Part shown: piece by piece, positions 20,858 to 33,309 of the stretch | How positions within the stretch are numbered: position 1 is the stretch's first letter | Layout of the letters: each line of letters opens with the position of its first letter | Assembly (NCBI GenBank): GCA_002794775.1 | Contig: NBAY01000012.1 | Location: forward strand, 439,001-503,000 | Origin: Porodaedalea pini | Taxonomy: Eukaryota > Basidiomycota > Agaricomycetes > Hymenochaetales > Hymenochaetaceae | Direction of reading: 5' to 3' | DNA length: 64,000 bases | Notes under the pieces: generated by a model | What the model saw: only the letters and a program-made list of their open reading frames with translations | What the model was told of the DNA's origin: nothing | Database searches by the model: none | Translations under genes and position numbers: made by a program

Positions 20858-23262
20858 CTCAGCTGTCGCAACCCTTCTTGGTGCTGTTCTGCATAGTACT
20901 CCGTTTTATTCTTATTCTTATTCTTCTATTATTCTTTGTCGGTGACACGAAGAATGTTTGTGTTTTTGTATCGGTTAGTCTCTTTCTGTCGACGATCCTC
21001 TCTTTTTATTCTTCGTGACGATCTCTTGTATTCTCAGGCGCTCAACTCTCCCGTGACGCTTTCGCGAACTCGCTTAGATCGTTTCGTTAGAAGCTGTGTG
21101 ATCATTACGAACTCGTGTGCGAAACGTGCTCCTCGCGCCTAATCCTTGATTACATTTCGAGGGCATCGATCATTCTCATCCTGCACCATTGCACATGGGC
21201 AGAGCTTTGAATCTATGGCGAAGGCCCATGGCCTTTGGGAACATTGTAAAGTTGCAAAGCTCAGGCTGTCCTCGCACGAACAACGCTCGTTCAATTCGAC
21301 AGACAGAGTAAGAAGCAGAACCCCCCTTCATTCATAGAACAGATTAAGTATAGAACACCGTCCCCTTCTCCCTCTTTCCGATGTTAAGTTCCGAATAGGC
21401 CTGTAAGCTATAAGGTTTGAAGCTTTGACATCCGGTCTCCCTCGCGGCAACCGTGCTGTCGGGAGTCTCCGTGCATTACGACTACTGTACGCAGGGAAGA
21501 ATATACGTGTTTAACTTGCCGTGAACGCGACCCACGACGCGTCGCGTCCTTCCGCTAACGGAACGGAATGCATAACATGGGCCACCGGTCCTGACTGAAG
21601 AGCTGATTACACGCAAGGCCATGCTTTCCCGCGCATTTCAGCGCTAAAACAAAAGAAGGTAAATAATGCGGCGTTCCGCAAGGTATGAATGACGGACCAA
21701 GGAGTTCGAGGGTGAAGCGTATCTGCATACGGTCCAGAGCAAGGCATGGTCACGAGCTGAGCGAAGAGTTTGTGCAGCCAGGCACCTTCAAGTTTTTTCG
21801 CACATTCAAGCTGCATATGGAGAGTTCATAAGACCTTCCGGGATCCCTCTTTTTTTTAAAAAAAAAATGAGATTGCGGTTCAAAGAGCTCCGAACGTGTC
21901 CGGCTGAGAGGACCGGAGTTTGTGGCCCAGGAAAGGCGGGACTTGACGCTTGTCAGCAGAGGCATCGATAGGGTAGTTTTTCCCTGCTGCATATCAAGGC
22001 GTTTTCCCTCATGAATGGGCACCCAGTAGCATTCGCAGTTTCTAATTTTGACACGGCGACAATATGTAAGTAAAACGGCTAGTTATTTGAAAGTTACGGT
22101 CCGAGAGCTTCTTGACCCACGAAGACTTTTCATTCTCCAGCAATGAGTGCTAATGTGAACACGTCGCAGGCCGATTGGTTGCAAGATCCAATTATGCAAA
22201 GTCCGAATGGCTCGTTCGAATAAAATTGATTTGAAATATTCTCAGGTCCATTTTGTACTTTCGGGGTGATTGCAGTGCACTTGAACTGGACCCCCTTGGC
22301 AACTGACGTAAGCCAAGGAGGAAAATCCGAGTAAAATATTGTTGCCAATTGAGAGAGCGCTCACCGACAAGTTCATGATTAAAAATGCTTCAAGTGGCCC
22401 TGAGCTCGAGCATGTGGAACGCGGACTTGGATGGGCGGTCCGTCCGGACAACTACGTAGGTTCCAGACATCTTTGGACTCCACACCTCTATTTTTTTCTG
22501 AAGGAAAAAAACAGGGACTCGCTCTTATTTCGCTGTACCTACCGGCACCGAGACAAAGTCGCACGGGACCGTATGGCTAGACCGCGAGCGGGCTGCGGGC
22601 ACATACAGAGTACTAGTGGCGCGCAGTTTGCGCCTCTCTTCCAGATGCACATATGACTGCGAGAAAATTTCGCTCGAGAGCGCGAAAGGACTGCGGTGCA
22701 TGAGAAAGCGAAGCTAGGAAAGTCCCTACGAAAATGACGAATGGTTGCTTCGTTTTCTTCGGTATTTTAAGCGACAAAGGCGTTTAGGGCAGCAAGTAGA
22801 AAGGTGGTTGAGGACGTCGCTCTCTCGCATCCATGGACACCACGTGCACCACACGCCCCCAAAGCAGAAAGGCCGAGCCAAAACCTTATTAATACGAGTT
22901 CTATTTACGGCAATTTTATGGTACCTATCACTGTATCAGCTCTGGATTATTTTACGACCCTCATTTCTTGAGGTGTGCAATTTTCGCTTAAACGCATTCG
23001 TTGACATCCTTTGTGCATCGGCGAAGCCCCGAAGGTCCTCTTTCACGCTGCTCGGGCTTTCCTTTCGAGCTTACTCCAGCAAAATGCAAAAACAAAAAAG
23101 TATAAAGGCATCGTGTTTGCGACCATGAAAGGCTCGACTGTTCATCACCTTCGTCCTTTGTCGAAAGTCCTCCGAGTCCGTTCCCTCTACGAACATACCG
23201 CGTCTCGAACGTCTCTGTACCCTTGACACGTCCAGTCACCGCCTCTACTACTCACCGACACT
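20858..23262. other. Non-coding part of duplication unit A
   Basis: 3' UTR of the SNM1/Artemis gene followed by about 2.2 kb without a gene I can support. Its counterpart in unit B (24955-27245) shares the sequence but keeps no common reading frame, which argues against hidden coding content. Confidence 0.55.
23101..23107 (+). promoter_or_regulatory. TATA box of DPBB gene 1
   Basis: TATAAAG about 160 bases before the ATG at 23263; the same element is conserved in unit B at 27092-27098. Confidence 0.55.
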
Positions 23263-23846
23263 ATGCTGCGAGTGATCTCTTTCCTCTTCGCGTTTTTCGC
23301 GTTCGCTCTCTTCGCTTTCGCTTCCCCGCTACCGGCGAACGGCCTCGTCGCCGAGAGTCTTGAGAAGCGTGCCACCGGAAGGGTGAGTGTCCAATTCTAC
23401 TCTTTAAACTTCGTGTCGTGTCTGATATCCTTCGCGCACCCAGGGTACTTGGTACGAGCCTGGTCTCGGCAACTGTGGATATACGGACTCTGCGTCCGAC
23501 GATGTTGTCGCTATTGGCATTGGTTCATACGGTGATGGTAGCAAATGCAATCAGGTTAGGCGTTGCCCTTCAATCCTCACTTCTCCAAGCCATATACTGA
23601 CATCGGGCTTACCCTGCACACAGCAGGTTACGATTACGAACACCGCGAACGGCAAGTCTACAACTGCTCAAGTGCGTGACAGCTGCCAGAGCTGCGGCGA
23701 CTCTGACCTGGGTAAGCTTGTCTCGTACCTAAGCTAACACGAATCTGGCTCACCTACAATGCCATTTAGACATGTCCCCTGCTGTCTTCGAACAGATTGC
23801 AAGCCTCGACACTGGCGCGATCACCATCACATGGAGCTACACGTGA
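23263..23846 (+). CDS. Small secreted double-psi beta-barrel (expansin/RlpA/barwin-like) protein 1
   Basis: A 131-residue secreted protein from exons 23263-23382, 23444-23554, 23624-23711 and 23770-23846. Signal peptide MLRVISFLFAFFAFALFAFA, then a Kex2-type site in SLEKR before the mature domain. The mature part is a compact DPBB fold as in expansins, RlpA-like and barwin-related proteins: GTWYEPGLGNCGYT, VAIGIGSYGDG, Cys-containing VRDSCQSCGDSDLDMSP and a final ITITWSYT. The DxSP-type motif and paired Cys are typical of single-domain fungal DPBB secreted proteins. Such proteins are thought to act on or bind wall polysaccharides, but no activity can be claimed. It lies in tandem duplication unit A; its paralogue is at 27246. 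Confidence 0.87.
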
Positions 23847-24441
23847 ATAGCATGATTTCGCTAGATGACTGCTGTAAAAAAAAAATCTTTCGAATGCGTC
23901 GCCTTCCTATCCATGACGCGTGTAGTTCCTTGCTTTTTCTCTTTCTATCTTTCTTCTCTTCTTTTCTTATGGGTCTCATGCGCTTTTTTTCTGACGGCCG
24001 CACGACACCATACGTTGTGTATCGCTACGCGAACAGAAACACTTAGACGTGGGTACCAAGAAAGAAAAATTACCGTCTTTGTATCTGTAGCAACCCACTC
24101 TGTTTTCATACGTACAACCTTTGTTCTACGTTACGTTCTTGGCTGTCGTCAGGAACCGCTTGTATGCTAAATTGAGTTTTTTAATCGTTGCTGGGCTGCC
24201 GTTTTATGTTATGGATAAATCGAACAGAGTTTTACACTGTAAGCTCTGACTTGTCGATCGAACTCTATTATACGAGTGCGCTTCCTTGTGGACTACGCGA
24301 ACATTTCGAAACGGAAGTGCGTTTTTGCATGTTTGTCTTCTACTTGTAGGTCCACCGTTGGCTTGGTCGGGCTTCATGACCATGAGTTTATCTGCCAGTA
24401 CCATTGCGGAGATAGAAAGCGATCACGCAGAGTTATTAAGG

Positions 24442-24862
24442 CCTATAAATCTAATTAGAAGGGTTACTGCTCCCCTGTAGTCTCTCTAATTAGGTACCAT
24501 CGGATTTTGCTCATTTACTGAGCCCAATACTGAGCTGAACTGTAGGTCTCAGAGACCGGAGAGCTGACCACCCATACTCAATGACCACCAGTCGCCGGGG
24601 ATTTGCACTCTAAGGTAACCATGATGGCTAGTCTCAGATTAAGTTCTAATGTCCTTGTGTCAAGTCAGGACGTTCATTTACAGGGATCCAAAAAAAATTA
24701 CGGAAGGTTTCTACAAGTACCGATTCTGCCCACTTGAAGCTTGAGAAACCTATCCTGCGCATTCTGATGTTTTGTGACAGTAGGAATGTGTTCTGTGAGC
24801 TGCATGTGTTCTGTGTTGCGTTCTATCTCATTTGGTTGTGTTTGATTGGCTTTTGATGACTC
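24442..24862. other. Spacer between duplication units
   Basis: About 420 bp between the end of unit A and the start of unit B. No gene, and no obvious transposon ends that would explain the duplication. Confidence 0.5.
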
Positions 24863-24954
24863 CTCGAGAAGCAGATTCTGAACCTGCGGATGGGCAGAAA
24901 ACCCTCGCTTCATCGATGAAAGTTTTTCTCGGCGGTCTCTTTCCTGATGATTAA
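24863..24954 (+). pseudogene. 3' fragment of SNM1/Artemis gene carried by the duplication
   Basis: Matches the last 30 codons of the gene ending at 20857 (GAGAAGCAGATTCTG, GGGCAGAAAACCCTCGCT, TCTTTCCTGATGATTAA) with substitutions and an indel that breaks the frame. No upstream exons are present. Confidence 0.75.
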
Positions 24955-27245
24955 CTTAGCTGTCGCAACCCTTTTTGATGTTATCTGTAGCGAGGAAGTA
25001 CTCAATTTTATTTTTATTCTTATTCTTTTATTATTCTTTATTGGTGACACTAAGAATCTCTTTGTGTTCTTGTATCAGTTAGTCTCTTTCTGTCGACGAT
25101 CCTCTCTTTTCTTTGCGACGATCTCTCATGCACTCAACCCTCCCGTGACTTTCGCGAACGCGCTTACTTCGCTTCGTTAGAAGCTGTGTACGATCACTAC
25201 GAACTCGTGCGCGAAACGTGCTCCTCGTGCCTGCTTTTTTATTCCATTTCGAGGGCATCGATGATTCTCATCTTGTGCCATGGCCCATGGCCAGAGCGTG
25301 TTGCAGAAACTCAGTTCGAATCCATGGTGAAAGCCAATGACCATTTGAAAACACTGTAAAGCTGCAAAGCTCAGGCTGTCCTCGCCCGAACGACGCTCAT
25401 TCAATTCGACAGACAGAGTTAGGAGCAGAACCTTCCTTCCTTCATGAAACGGAATAAGCATAGACCGTCGTCCTTTACTCCATCTTCCCGATGTTAACTT
25501 CCGAATAGGCCTGTAAGCTATAAGGTTTGAAGCTTTGACATCCGGTCTCCCTCGCGGCTACCGTGCTGTGGGCGCCTCTTTCCGTTACGCGTACTGGACG
25601 TAGGCAAGGATGAACGCTTTTAATTTGCCGTGAACGCGACCCACGACACGACGCGTCGTGTTCCGCTCACAGAATGAAGTACATAATATGGGGGGGCACC
25701 GGTCCTGACTGAAGAACTGTCACACGCAAGGCCATGTTTTCCCGTGCATCTCGGCGCTAGTGCAAAAGAAGGTAAATAGTGTGGCGTTCTGCAAGTCGAG
25801 GGTGAAGCGTGTCTGCATAGGATCCAAAGCAAGACGTGGTCACGAGCAGAGCAAGGAGTTGAGCAACCAGGCACCTTCAAGTTCTTTTTCGCTCATTCAA
25901 GTTGTATATGAGACATTTATGAGACCGAGCTTCCCGGATCACCCTTTCATGAACTTGAGAGTGCAGTTTAAAGAGTTCCGAATACGGAGTTCGGCCGAGA
26001 GCGCTGAAAAAGGCGGGACTTAACAGACATCGGTGAGGGTAGTTTCTCCCGGCTGAATGGACACCCAGGCCGGAATGAGAACTTCGCAAGTTCGTAGCAT
26101 TTGCACTTCTAATTTCGACACGGTGACGATAGGTAGGTAAAACGGCTAGTTATTTGGAGGTTACGGTCTGCTGGCCTGTTGTCCCGCGAAGGCTTTTCAT
26201 TCCCCAGAAATGAGCGATGACATGAACACGTCGCGGACTGATTGGTTGCAAGACCCAGTTATGTAAAGTCCGAACGGCTCGTCCGAATAAAATCGATTTG
26301 AGTTATTTTCAGGTCCATTTGTACTTTCGGGGTGGTTGTCGCGCGCCTGCACTGGACCCGCTTGACAACTGACGCAAAGGAAGAAAATCATTCTTGCTCA
26401 CCTAGAGATCGCTCGAGTAAAAGTGCTTCAAGTGCTCCCGGACCTGAGCATGCTGAACGCGGACTTGTCCGACCTGGCAACTAGGATCTAAATACCCACG
26501 GACTCCACACCTCCGAAGGAAAATTGGGGATGAGCTTTTATTTCGCTGTACCTATCGGCACCAAGACAAAGTCGCACGGGACCGTATGGCTAGACCGCGA
26601 GCGGGCTGCGGGCGCGGATAGAGTGGCGCGCAGTTTGCGTCGCCAGATGCACATATGACTGCGAGAAATTTTCGCTCGAGCGCGCGAAAGGACTGCGGCG
26701 CAAGCAATGTGGGAACGTCGTGCCACAGAAAGAGGAAAAGCGGAGCCAGAAAAGTTCTACGAAATGACGAACAAAGGCCTCGTTTTTTGCGGAATCTAGG
26801 CGGCGAAGACGTTTAGGGCAGCGAGTATAAAGGCGGTTGGGCGAGAGTGGATGGACACCACGTGCATCACACGTTCCAAAAGCAGAAAGGCGAACTACAA
26901 CCTTATTACGGGTTCTATTTACAGCAAATTTTATGATACCGATCAACTACGGTCCGTTTTACACGCGTCAACAACCCTCATTTCATAACTTTCTCGTCGC
27001 CATCCTTTGTACGCCGGCGAAGCCCTGAACGTCCTCTTCCACGCTGCTCGGGCCTCCCTTTCGAGCTTACCTCAGCAAAATGCGAAGAAAGTATAAAGGC
27101 AACGCGTTTCCAACCATGAAGGGCTCGACTGCTCATCTCCTTCGGCCTTTGTCGAAAGTCCTCCGTTCCCTGCACGACTGCACTGTCTCGAACGTCCCTG
27201 TATCCTTGATACGTCCCCCCACCGCCTCTACTACATATATACACT
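24955..27245. other. Non-coding part of duplication unit B
   Basis: Homologous to 20858-23262 in unit A. No reading frame is conserved between the two, so no gene is called. The promoter of the following DPBB gene is at its end. Confidence 0.55.
27092..27098 (+). promoter_or_regulatory. TATA box of DPBB gene 2
   Basis: TATAAAG about 150 bases before the ATG at 27246, matching the position in unit A. Confidence 0.55.
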
Positions 27246-27850
27246 ATGCTGCGGGTGATCTCTTTCCTCTTCGCGTTTTTCGCGTTCACTCTCTTCGCCT
27301 TCGCTTCCCCGCTACCGGCGAACGGGCTCGTCGCCGAGAGCCTCGAGAAGCGTACAAGCCACACCGGCAGGGTGAGTAACAACTTCTATTCTTTAAACTT
27401 CGTGTCGTGTCTGATATCCTTCGCGCACCTAGGGTACTTGGTACGAGCCTGGTCTCGGTAACTGCGGATACACGGACTCTGCGTCCGACGATGTCGTTGC
27501 TATTGGCATTGGAAGATACGGCGATGGCGGCAACTGCAATCAGGTTAGGCGGTACTCTTCAATCTTCGCTCAAAGCTATATACTGACGTCCGCATTACTC
27601 TGTACATAGTGGATTAAGATTGAGAACACCGCGAACGGCAAGGTTGCATATGGCCAAACGCGTGACAGCTGCCAGAGCTGCAGCGACTCCGACCTAGGTA
27701 AGCTTGTCTCGTACCATAGCTAACACGAATCTGGCTCACCTACAATGCTATTTAGACATGTCCCCTGCTGTCTTCGAACAGATTGCAAGCCTCGACACTG
27801 GCGAAATCACCATCACATGGAACTTCATGTCCATGGAGTGGTCTCCCTAG
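27246..27850 (+). CDS. Small secreted double-psi beta-barrel protein 2
   Basis: A 139-residue paralogue of the gene at 23263, with the same four-exon structure: 27246-27371, 27433-27543, 27610-27697, 27756-27850. Signal peptide and Kex2 site (SLEKR) are kept, and the mature domain carries the same DPBB motifs (GTWYEPGLGNCGYT, RDSCQSCSDSDLDMSP). Differences lie mainly in exon 3 (WIKIENTANGKVAYGQT versus QVTITNTANGKSTTAQV) and in the C-terminus. Where copy 1 stops after WSYT, copy 2 reads WNFMSMEWSP, so the end is eight residues longer. All splice sites are intact and both copies appear functional. Confidence 0.87.
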
Positions 27851-30850
27851 ATGACTAGTTTTCTTTGGAAGACATCGCCATCCCGTCTATGAAGCGAGCA
27901 TTTCCTTGCTTTTTCTCTTTATTTTTTTTCCTCTTATTTTCTTTTGGGTCTCATGTGCTTTTTAATTGTTTCTGACGGCCACACGACACGTATCGCTACG
28001 CGAACAACAACACTTAGACGCCGGGGCCGAACCAGATGTACCGAAGAAGAGAAACTGTCGGCCTTGTATCTGTAACCCACTTTGTTTTCCCATACTCTTG
28101 TTCTACGTTACGTTCTTGATTGTCGTCGGGAACGGCTTTTATGCTAGATTACGTTTTTGTACCGCCGCTGTGCTGCCACTCTATGCCATAGAATGAATAT
28201 CAAACAGAATTTTACGCTGTACGCTCTGACCAGCCGATCAAACTCTTATGCATGCGAGTGTGCCTCCTTGTGGACTCGACGAATATTCAGAACCGTCGGA
28301 CATGCCTTTTATGCGTCTTTGTCGTCGATTTGTCGGTCCGCCGTTGGCTTGGCCTGGCCTCGTGGCCCTGAGTTTCTCTCTTAGTACGGTAAAGAATATT
28401 CGAGCTCATACGATGAACGCACTGCGGAGATAGAAAGGGATCACGCAGAGTTAATTAGACTTCAAGAAGTGATGCGATGTATTCATGCGCTGTTCGGATT
28501 CAGCATGTACAGTCAACTCTCTCATAACGAATACAGTTGGCCACAGGATTTTTTAATTCTCAGTCGAATACATTCTTCATCACATACCGAATACAGGCTG
28601 GGAGGTGTTTGGTCCCGGAAATTTCCCAAATTTATTATTCATTTGTTCCTTAGGAGATCTTATTTCGTACCACATTGTCTGTTATGGAATAGTCGACTGC
28701 ATAGCTTCCCCCTTAACTCTGACCTGCCACGTGGCAAACAGCAAGTTATATTGCGCCATTATTAGAATGAATATAATTTCTTTACACCTATTCGGAACCC
28801 GGAAATAACCGTGTCTTCCACTTCTTCCGCATAAAACAACCTGTACCGGCGCGCCTTCTTGAGCATCAGTGACCATGACCAAGACTCTATCTGCTTGGAA
28901 CTTGCTCTCGCGGTTATTGTCCCGTAAACCCGTACAAAGGCTTGAAAACTAGCTCGAGGCAGAAATTACTGGGATTTTAGATTCTGCGTAGGCCCTCAGT
29001 AATGAACCAATTGCCGTGCCTCAGCTCGATGCCAGAGTTAGATAAGGTTTCATAATCATGGTACCTTCGAGTTTCATTCTCTCTCGCAACGATTTAAAAA
29101 AGGTCAGAAAAACGACGTCGCAGAGTAGATGAGAGGTACACACAGTGAGCGGCGTTATTGTAAAGGAGAAAGCAGCTAGGAACACAGGGAAGCGTTGAAG
29201 TCTTCAATGAAGGGCACAGACAGCAGTACCTGATGATATATTACCTGACAGACGATGAAAGACATGCTCCATACTAGTGCACAGCGTGAATCATGGACTT
29301 TGAGGCGCCATGTTTTCTAGCGCCGCAGCAATTCCTTACCTTATGTAGCCGGATTACACCCCCTGTTGTGAATTTCTTGTCTAAATATGTGCCATCACGA
29401 TATCCGCGTCGGCAGGGGTCAATATCCGCGGGATGGGTTGGGAAGGGGCTTGGGAAGAGGATGCGTTGGTCTGACACTTCCAGGGCTTTTCAAAAGTCCG
29501 ATGGTAGTGGAATGGACCATGTAATATGATATATGCAGCAAAGTCGATTAACTATCGGAACGCCACATTTCCTACCGGAGCCATCAATCAAAAGGCCGTC
29601 ATCGAGGACTGAACGCGGGTAAAAGCCAGAGAGCGAGTATTCCTGTCCATGGCCGCGAGTCGCCTGAATGATACGCCTAAGCGGTAAGTGAATCTACGAA
29701 ACACGTAAAAAGAATTCAGATCGTTGAAACGAACGGGAGAAATGGCAATGACGTCCGCACGAAAAGAGACAAAAGCACCGGGCTTAGGCGGACAATTCAC
29801 GTCGAAGCTGTGGGGTGCAACTAGTGAGAAGAGAGAAGATGATGTTGTGTAGTTGTAACCGTATACAATCGCAAGACTTTCACTCTCCGACGGGTCTTAG
29901 ACCCAGATGGGACGGGCGAAGATTGCCGGAAGGTTGGGTAGTGTGCTTTCAGCAAGCATATTGGTGGACAATCGATCAGACCGCAATCCTATAAATTTAG
30001 TCTCCGATTGAGTCCTCAATTGCCATCGTACCCGATAAAGCTTATAAGGAGAGCTTGTCTCGCACCATTTTTTTTGTCCCATCCGCCCTTCCTCCGTCTC
30101 TCCTTTCCGCTCCCCCTCCTTCCGCCTGGCCCCTGCTGCATGACCTGCCTAATCAGTGACAGAGGCTCGCGGTGCAATGTGCTCGTGCTCACCTTTCGCC
30201 GACTCTCGAGTTGGGCTGATGTGCCGCGGGCATCAGCGGAAGGCTGCAACGACGTTGAATCTAACGGGTCACCGACGAGCAGTGGTCAGGTTTGAAGTGA
30301 GTTTTTAGCATTAAAGACCATGTCACTGGGAGGCGGCGGTCCGTTGATAGGAAGGGGGCTTGCTAGCTATCTATCTGCTGATCAGATACAATTACGAATT
30401 TCCTGGCGGTATCACATGTCGCACCGTTTAGGAGGTTGAGCTCAGGCAAGGTCTGTCAAACATACAGATGAACATGTTCACCACAAAGAGAAGACTCACC
30501 CGGCTATACAGTCCTTCTGGTTTTCAGTCTCTGAAACATCAGTGAAGTAGGCCACCAAGGTAATGTGTAATTGTTTTGTTCAAGAAACGTTTTCTGGGAC
30601 AACTAAACAGAAGATGTGTACGTCCCGAGAAGGTATAGTCTTCTGGTTTGCATTTCAATATCTTGATTCGACCGCGTTCGATACGAAGGGGGTGGAGAAT
30701 GACCAACTGTTATTTGCGTAAAGCGCGTCCCGCGGATTGGCCGGCTAAATCGTGCCAGTGGACCTCTTGCCATTCCCTCATTGAAGCGTTTGTGACGAGC
30801 AAATCAGAGGCGCATCCAGCTCTGCAATAGGGCCAAACTCTTCTCGCCTC
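27851..30850. other. 3-kb region without a supported gene
   Basis: The first 600 bp belong to duplication unit B. From 28461 to 30850 I find only short frames. On the minus strand near 29588-29800 a 70-codon frame (PPKPGAFVSFRADVIAISPV) looks somewhat protein-like but cannot be joined to anything recognisable. A pyrimidine-rich stretch at 30060-30135 is low in complexity. Confidence 0.45.
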
Positions 30851-31120
30851 TCACTCTGTGGGCTGAGGTATCTTGCCTATGCTCGGTGTGGAGGCGATCG
30901 AGCTCGACCCTTGCCCAGAGCTGATGAGTAATTCCTTTGCTTCGCGTCGCTTCTTCACGTTCTCTTCTAATGCGTCCAGCATTCGCGAGAAGATAGATTT
31001 GATTGTGTGCACGTCATTTGGTTGTTTAAGTATCTTCCTGGTCTGGCAGCTTCCCGCGTTCATTTCCGCCATTTCGCAATCAGGGTGCTTCCCGCCCATG
31101 CATACACCTTCGTAACCCAT
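30851..31120 (-). CDS. Possible small hypothetical protein (or 3' fragment)
   Basis: A single open frame of 89 codons, starting MGYEGVCMGGKHPDCEM and ending GKIPQPTE. The middle (SIFSRMLDALEENVKKRREAKELL) looks like an amphipathic or coiled-coil helix. It sits 127 bp downstream of the decarboxylase stop on the same strand. It could be a separate small gene, the remains of a longer one, or chance. I recognise no family. Confidence 0.25.
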   Translation of the reverse strand: MGYEGVCMGGKHPDCEMAEMNAGSCQTRKILKQPNDVHTIKSIFSRMLDALEENVKKRREAKELLISSGQGSSSIASTPSIGKIPQPTE

Positions 31121-31247
31121 GGCAGACGATCACTGCTTATTCACTAACAGTAGATGTCTTCCACAAGTCAAAGTGAAACGCGTTTTCCATGCATTTCTTT
31201 GACATACAATTGCAGCAATCAGATGGTACATACTACATAATATTTGT

Positions 31248-33309
31248 CTATCTCGACGAATTCTCCGTAATAACTATATGTGCTTCATTCAATATAGTTT
31301 GGTATGCGGCGTCGATGTGTCTCTCTTCCGTCCTCGAAGATCCAACTGCGAAGCGGATGCAGAGGACACCATTTAGAAGTGTCTTCGTGAGTGTGATGTT
31401 CCTGCGTGCTTCCAATTTCTTATAGAGGCTCTGCGTCAGCTTATTCTGTGAAGTAAGCTTGTCTTCCGCATCATCGGATGCTTTCACGTGGAAAACACTA
31501 ATGGCGAAAGATGGTGGTGTGACGAGTGAAAGCTCGGTAGAGGAGCGAACGAGGGAGGCGAAGCGGTTGCTTAGAGAGATTGTCTAAAGATAGTACAGTA
31601 TACGTTCGTCATCCCATTTCAAATTCGACAAAATCCATACGGAACGTACTTTTCGTATATGCTTTCGGAACCCTTCTACGCCGTAACTCCGCAATACAAA
31701 CCAGAGTTTCAAAGAACGGAAACGCCGTCCGAGACCCAGATGCCAGTTCCGGTGGTCAATCACCGTTCCTTGTCAAGGAATGACCTGTCAGTTATTTGAG
31801 TACCAAGTCTTTTGTCTCCTGACCTTCTTCGCTATGCTTTGAACGTAAGAATTCCGGCGTGATGTCCAGTGCGTCAGTTAGGCGCTTTCGGTCCCGAACC
31901 CAGAGAGTAGAACAGTCAAAGTTAACCAGACCCCACTATCAAGAGATCAAACGCATTAACGAAAGCTGTCTCATCGGGCATCGATATAAAACGAAGTAGA
32001 TCAGTTACCTTGTGGAAATTGGTGCAGAATGAATGAGCAAATCGATTCATTTCTTCGAGGTAGCAGGTGTTTCTGTGTTCAGGGCATGCAAGCGTTACGC
32101 CGGCCCATGCAGCGTCAACGTGCACCCAGAGGGAGGGATACTCTTGCGCTGTATATTCTTGTATTATACCGTACTCTGGAAATGACTGGTTATCAAACTT
32201 ACCAACTTCGAATATTTCAGACAGATTGTCCACAGCGCCAGAAGATGTTGTCCCAACAGTCGCAACTAAACGTCAAGTCAATTATGAACTTCAGTCCAGA
32301 ATATTTTGAGTACCTCACTCAAAATGAATGGGTGAAGTCCAGCTTTCTTGTCCTCTTCTAGCCCGTCTCGTAAAGTAGCCCCTCTAAGGGAGAATGCATC
32401 TTCAAGCGTCACATCAAGTGCCCTTTCCTGCAGACCCAAAATGAGAGCCGCCTTCTTTCCTAGCGAATGTGTCTGAGTAGTCGTGTAGACAACTAATTTG
32501 CTGAAGTCGACTTCTGGATGTGACCGACTATAGGAGGAGCGTGCTGCTACTACTGCGACAAGAGCTGAGTCTGAAGCGCTTGTCTATTTTAATGTAAAAC
32601 GAGGCTGAGTGTCGTCAAACCAAAAGGCGTGGCATAGATTGTACCTGGATGACGCCTCCTCCCTTTCCTCCCTCGTTGTAGAAGGCCTCGTCAAGGCCGA
32701 AGAGCTTAGCAGCCCAGTCCATAACGACAGCCTCAAGCTCCGTGCAGGCTGGACTACAATCCCACTAGAAGGGTTTGAGTGAAGTAAATACACTCGAGGC
32801 TAGATATACGTACGTTGAAGCCAGGGTTCGGTATAGCGTTCGCATATAAATCTCCCAGAGTACCCTCGAAGGTGGCTGAGGCAGGGTAGTACGCAAAAAA
32901 TGACGGATGTTGCCAGACTGTCAGGCCTGAATATTTTATTAAAAGCAGTCAGACTTTCAGTACAACAAATTGAGCTCTAAACCCACCCGGTTGAATAAGT
33001 TTTTGGTAGTCATCGGCGATCTCTTGAAAGTCTTCTCCGTGCTCAGGCGCGTGGTCTGCGTCTTGCGTCTTAGTCGCCTAGGATGCATACTAGTCATCGA
33101 ATCTAACGAACCAGGAAGAGCTTTCCGAAGGTAGCCAGGCTCGACCTCAGACGCTGCGCCGCGACTCTCAAGGTTATAGTAAAAATCGCATATACGATCA
33201 ACGGCTTGATAGCCAGCTTTGCGGAAACTTTTTGAAAAATTTCAGCTCGAACGTGTTGATTAGAGATGGAAATGTGATAAAAGAATCACCCCTCAATATC
33301 CAACGGCAT
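31248..33309 (-). CDS. Aromatic L-amino-acid decarboxylase, PLP-dependent (group II)
   Basis: A 501-residue pyridoxal-phosphate decarboxylase producing aromatic amines or CO2 from Trp/Tyr/Phe-type amino acids. 11 exons in transcription order: 33309-33290, 33227-33112, 33061-32987, 32926-32814, 32764-32645, 32583-32319, 32265-32203, 32175-32009, 31935-31824, 31768-31650, 31583-31248. All phases agree. Family motifs in order: [98 protein letters not shown], and the PLP lysine in CTNFHKWGLVN (Lys313, split by an intron after the codon). [24 protein letters not shown] and [13 protein letters not shown] close the domain. Length matches the family. The exact substrate cannot be told; in mushrooms relatives decarboxylate Trp or Tyr. 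Confidence 0.92.

Larger units (their letters stand above)
20761..24441 (+). repeat. Tandem duplication, unit A
   Basis: Direct repeat of about 3.6 kb, the partner of unit B at 24863-28460. It starts inside the last exon of the SNM1/Artemis gene (GAGAAGCAGATTCTG), runs through that gene's 3' end and a 2.3-kb non-coding stretch, includes a secreted double-psi beta-barrel gene, and ends near the shared sequence GCGGAGATAGAAAG. Long blocks match unit B by eye, such as TTCCGAATAGGCCTGTAAGC at about 21390 and 25500. Many small indels separate the two, so the event is not very recent. Confidence 0.85.
24863..28460 (+). repeat. Tandem duplication, unit B
   Basis: Second copy of the 3.6-kb direct repeat, offset by about 4.1 kb from unit A. 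Its first 90 bases (24863-24954) are a truncated, diverged copy of the final codons of the SNM1/Artemis gene, ending in GATGATTAA. It contains the second double-psi beta-barrel gene with its TATA box, and ends near GCGGAGATAGAAAGGGATC at 28422-28445. Confidence 0.85.

Noticed and set aside
24442..24862. Transposon mediating the tandem duplication
   Set aside because: No inverted repeats, target duplications or transposase remains at the unit borders; unequal recombination is enough to explain it.
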